A stretch of 47,782 bases of DNA from Bacteroidales bacterium (GTDB lineage Bacteria > Bacteroidota > Bacteroidia > Bacteroidales > Bacteroidaceae): contig SFPF01000003.1 in the NCBI GenBank assembly GCA_004552155.1, forward strand, positions 1 to 47,782, given 5' to 3'. Shown piece by piece: positions 45,676-47,782 of the stretch. Each line of letters opens with the position of its first letter. Positions within the stretch are counted from its first letter, which is position 1. Both the position numbers and the translations under genes were made by a program. Under the pieces are notes generated by a model that was given only the letters and a program-made list of their open reading frames with translations, was not told where the DNA came from and did not search any database.

Positions 45676-46365
45676 TCAATCCTTGTTGCACGTGGGGCAC
45701 TTGGGGTTGAGGTCGTAGGTGAGCGTTATGAGCGTTTGCGAATAATGGTCTTTGTTGCGGAAACCCGAACTGCTGATGCCGAGCGGGGCGTCGAGGCCGT
45801 CGATTTTGTCGGTGAGCGTGAGGTGCATCGTCCAGTCGAGCCCGAGATTGAGGCGCGGGGCGATTTTATATTTTATCCCTACGCCGAAGGGCAACTGGAG
45901 CGAGAGTTTGCCTTCGGTGGCGTAGCAGAGTCCCACGCCCATCTGTATGTAGGGCACGATGCGGCGGTAACCCTGATAGCCACGCTCATAACCGTAGGGC
46001 AGGAAATGCAGTTCGTACATGCCGGAGAGGTCGAAAAGCCCGCCGCTCACGGAATACGACAGACGATCCACGCCCGAGACGCTCGGGTTGGCGGGGTAAA
46101 ACCGGCTGGCATTGTCGGTGCTGCCCTTGACCTGCTGATACGCCAACTGTGTCTTGATGGCCATGCGCGGGTTCAGCGGGAAGCGGGCGATGAGGTCGGC
46201 AGCCAGTCCCGTCTTGCCGTACCACTTGCTGTTGACATCGTTGAGCGAAAAGCCGCCGCCGATGCCGGCGCCGAGTTCCAGGCGATACACCACCTCGTCC
46301 TGCGCCTCCGCGCCAGGGGCGCAAAGCAGCAGGAAAGTTAGGAGCAGGTATACGGTCTGGCGCAT
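45676..46365 (-). CDS. DUF6089-like outer-membrane beta-barrel protein
   Basis: A 229-residue protein with signal peptide TVYLLLTFLLLCAPGAEAQ. Amphipathic strands alternate with turns (LELGAGIGGGFSLNDV; AIKTQLAYQQVKGST; IQMGVGLCYATEGKLSLQLPF), ending NLGLDWTMHLTLTDKI and HYSQTLITLTYDLNPKCP. The eight-or-so strand length and the location upstream of uppS-bamA match the DUF6089 (OmpA-like barrel) family. Probably a structural outer-membrane protein; no peptidoglycan-binding domain. Confidence 0.8.
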   Translation of the reverse strand: MRQTVYLLLTFLLLCAPGAEAQDEVVYRLELGAGIGGGFSLNDVNSKWYGKTGLAADLIARFPLNPRMAIKTQLAYQQVKGSTDNASRFYPANPSVSGVDRLSYSVSGGLFDLSGMYELHFLPYGYERGYQGYRRIVPYIQMGVGLCYATEGKLSLQLPFGVGIKYKIAPRLNLGLDWTMHLTLTDKIDGLDAPLGISSSGFRNKDHYSQTLITLTYDLNPKCPTCNKD

Positions 46366-46391
46366 GGGGAAATTTTAGTGGAAATGGTTTA

Positions 46392-46421
46392 TAGTAGACG
46401 AGTAGACGAGTAAACGAGTAG
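46392..46421 (-). repeat. 8-bp minisatellite upstream of the DUF6089-like gene
   Basis: Three to four units of TTACTCGT/CTACTCGT on the coding strand, ending 26 bases before the ATG. Confidence 0.7.
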
Positions 46422-46428
46422 GCCTATC

Positions 46429-47782
46429 CTATCTGGCAGGCATCTTGTTGAACGCGCCCGACTCATTCTTCCAGCCGAGGCGATTGACACGCCCGCGCCA
46501 TACTTCGCCCTGCCCGGCGCAAACCACCCAAATATAGTTTTGCTCGTCAGAGACAGCGGCAATAGAGGTCGCGCCAGTGATGCCGGGCTTCGCAAACACG
46601 CCCGTCTTCCAGGTGCGTCCGTTGTCGCGGCTCACGTAGAGCGGCGCAAGCGAACCGTCGGCAGTCAAGTCCACAAGCACCGATGCCCCGTCATAACGGA
46701 ACAGCGACGGCAACGAGAGCTGGGGACAGCCATAAATATTTTCTTCTGTAACGGGATAATAAACCCAAGGGAATATTTCCCCGCCCGTGCAGTCGATATC
46801 GCGCTTCCAAACTACGGGTGCGCCGCCATTCTGGCCCAAGAGTAAGAGACTTTCGTAAGTTTCGTCCACCAAAGAAGGCACGCGCACCGAAGCGATGCTC
46901 TCTTTCGGCAAATTATTGGGCGCATCGTCAGCCACCTTAGTCCAAACTGTGCCGTCGGCGGAACTATAAAATCCATCTGCGCCCATGCCAGCCAGTTCCG
47001 TCCTGCCGGCTGCCACAAGCACATTGATAGGCGCGTCGGCGGCAACCACCGTCCACGCGATGCCGTCGGCAGAAGTGAGCAAACCGCCGTTGCCAATGGC
47101 ATAGTAGGCATCCTTAAACCGCTGAATGCCGCGCGGGTCGGCGATGTCGGCATTTGCCTCATGCTCTTCCCACGCTTCGGGCTGCGCCGCAGAGGCTTTC
47201 AGGCAAAGCGTTTTGCCCGCGCTATTGTGCGCAAAGAGCGTGAGCGTACCGCTGGCGGCAAAAAGGCGCATGTTGGAAAGAGCCGCCAAGGTGGTTGCCG
47301 CAAACTGCTTCCACACAAATTCATCGGCTTCCTGCTTATGCACATTTACCTCAACCGTGTAGGAGCGCGAGGCCGTGCCATCGGTTGAAACGATGGTGAA
47401 CAGGCGGTCAGTTGAAAAGTCTACGGTGTCGGCGGTGGTGTAAGCGACGTTGCTGCCCGTGCCGAGGTCGCGCACCAATATATTGCCCCGTGCGTTGAAG
47501 GCCGAAAATACCGTTTTCGACACAATGGTGCGCAGAGGCAGCGAGTCGGTATTGAAAATGCGATTGTTAATCTGGTCAACGTGGAAAGGATAATAAGAGC
47601 CGTTGATGCTCACCACATATGCGCTGTCTTGTCCGAAATAGCCGGTAGTGTGCATCTCCCGCGGAAGATTGCCGAGCGTCACGCCCGTTACGATGCAGTC
47701 GTTGGAGAAAGTGACGGTCTCGGTTACTTCGTCATCGGATTTGCAAGAAAACAACGTGCTTGTAAGTATCGCGAAGAGCAGG
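46429..47782 (-). CDS. DUF6242-like lipoprotein (5' end outside window)
   Basis: The frame is open to the right edge and begins with LLFAILTSTLFSCKSDDE, a lipoprotein signal with lipobox FSC. The N-terminal domain (VTLGNLPREMHTTGYFGQDSAYV; YPFHVDQINNRIFNTDSLP; FTIVSTDGTASRSYTVEVNVHKQ) fits DUF6242. The C-terminal half is a beta-propeller of BNR/sialidase-like units (GLLTSADGIAWTVVAADAP; GFYSSADGTVWTKVAD; LYVSRDNGRTWKTG). Several repeat the S-A-D-G-x-x-W Asp-box. Probably surface-exposed; no catalytic residues of sialidases are evident. The stop lies eight bases from the minisatellite of the next gene. Confidence 0.85.
   Translation of the reverse strand, partial: LLFAILTSTLFSCKSDDEVTETVTFSNDCIVTGVTLGNLPREMHTTGYFGQDSAYVVSINGSYYPFHVDQINNRIFNTDSLPLRTIVSKTVFSAFNARGNILVRDLGTGSNVAYTTADTVDFSTDRLFTIVSTDGTASRSYTVEVNVHKQEADEFVWKQFAATTLAALSNMRLFAASGTLTLFAHNSAGKTLCLKASAAQPEAWEEHEANADIADPRGIQRFKDAYYAIGNGGLLTSADGIAWTVVAADAPINVLVAAGRTELAGMGADGFYSSADGTVWTKVADDAPNNLPKESIASVRVPSLVDETYESLLLLGQNGGAPVVWKRDIDCTGGEIFPWVYYPVTEENIYGCPQLSLPSLFRYDGASVLVDLTADGSLAPLYVSRDNGRTWKTGVFAKPGITGATSIAAVSDEQNYIWVVCAGQGEVWRGRVNRLGWKNESGAFNKMPAR

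Overview
This window looks like a chromosomal segment from a Bacteroidales bacterium, most likely Prevotellaceae-like. The evidence is the Bacteroidetes -7 promoter box TAnnTTTG in front of several genes, the gene order DUF6089-type protein / uppS / bamA / ompH / ompH, DUF4143-type ATPases, a RhuM protein, DUF6242- and DUF6359-like exported proteins, and C-terminal tails of the form DGRR...KG...GKK. No plasmid, phage or CRISPR backbone is visible.

Layout. 0-0.45 kb: 3' end of a sulfatase. 0.5-1.8 kb: AAA/DUF4143 ATPase with a two-copy palindromic operator. 2.1-4.6 kb: clpB, broken. 4.6-7.8 kb: low-GC accessory stretch with a 21-bp palindrome array, an exported protein with a long structured leader, and a 1.2-kb RhuM islet in the 3' end of tRNA-Phe. 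8.0-10.9 kb: AraC regulator plus a TPR/histidine kinase lipoprotein. 11.0-13.2 kb: exported multidomain protein, broken in three places. 13.3-19.2 kb: tRNA-Gln, pyruvate:ferredoxin oxidoreductase (broken), Rpn/PD-(D/E)XK protein, second AAA ATPase (broken). 19.3-19.8 kb: MITE-like inverted repeat with a nested insertion. 20.2-35.2 kb: surface locus with a membrane-bound AraC regulator, a small Gly-rich protein, a GLUG-like exoprotein, a roughly 3,400-residue LamG adhesin-like protein and a lipoprotein that shares a motif with it. 35.7-37.9 kb: 5'-nucleotidase lipoprotein and another lipoprotein. 38-41 kb: Spy-like protein, YgjP-like metallopeptidase and several non-coding repeats. 41.1-47.8 kb: outer-membrane biogenesis operon (DUF6089-like, uppS, bamA, two Skp/OmpH chaperones) and a partial DUF6242-like lipoprotein.

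Two themes stand out. First, the intergenic DNA is rich in structured dispersed repeats. The most striking is a pair of about 370-390-bp composites, each made of two roughly 127-nt modules in head-to-head inverted orientation. All four modules share one fold although their stem sequences differ, which is compensatory change. There are also two copies of a four-unit 21-bp palindrome array, an 8-bp minisatellite just upstream of start codons always in the same orientation, and hairpin families. Second, at least seven conserved genes are broken out of frame, mostly by apparent losses of tens of bases and in two places by a single extra base in a homopolymer. Because bamA, clpB and the oxidoreductase are all hit, assembly collapse is the simplest explanation, but raw reads are needed to say so.

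The genes fall into three working groups: central housekeeping (ClpB, PFOR, UppS, BamA/OmpH), a regulated cell-surface adhesin/lipoprotein locus, and small accessory insertions (RhuM islet, Rpn protein, AAA ATPases).
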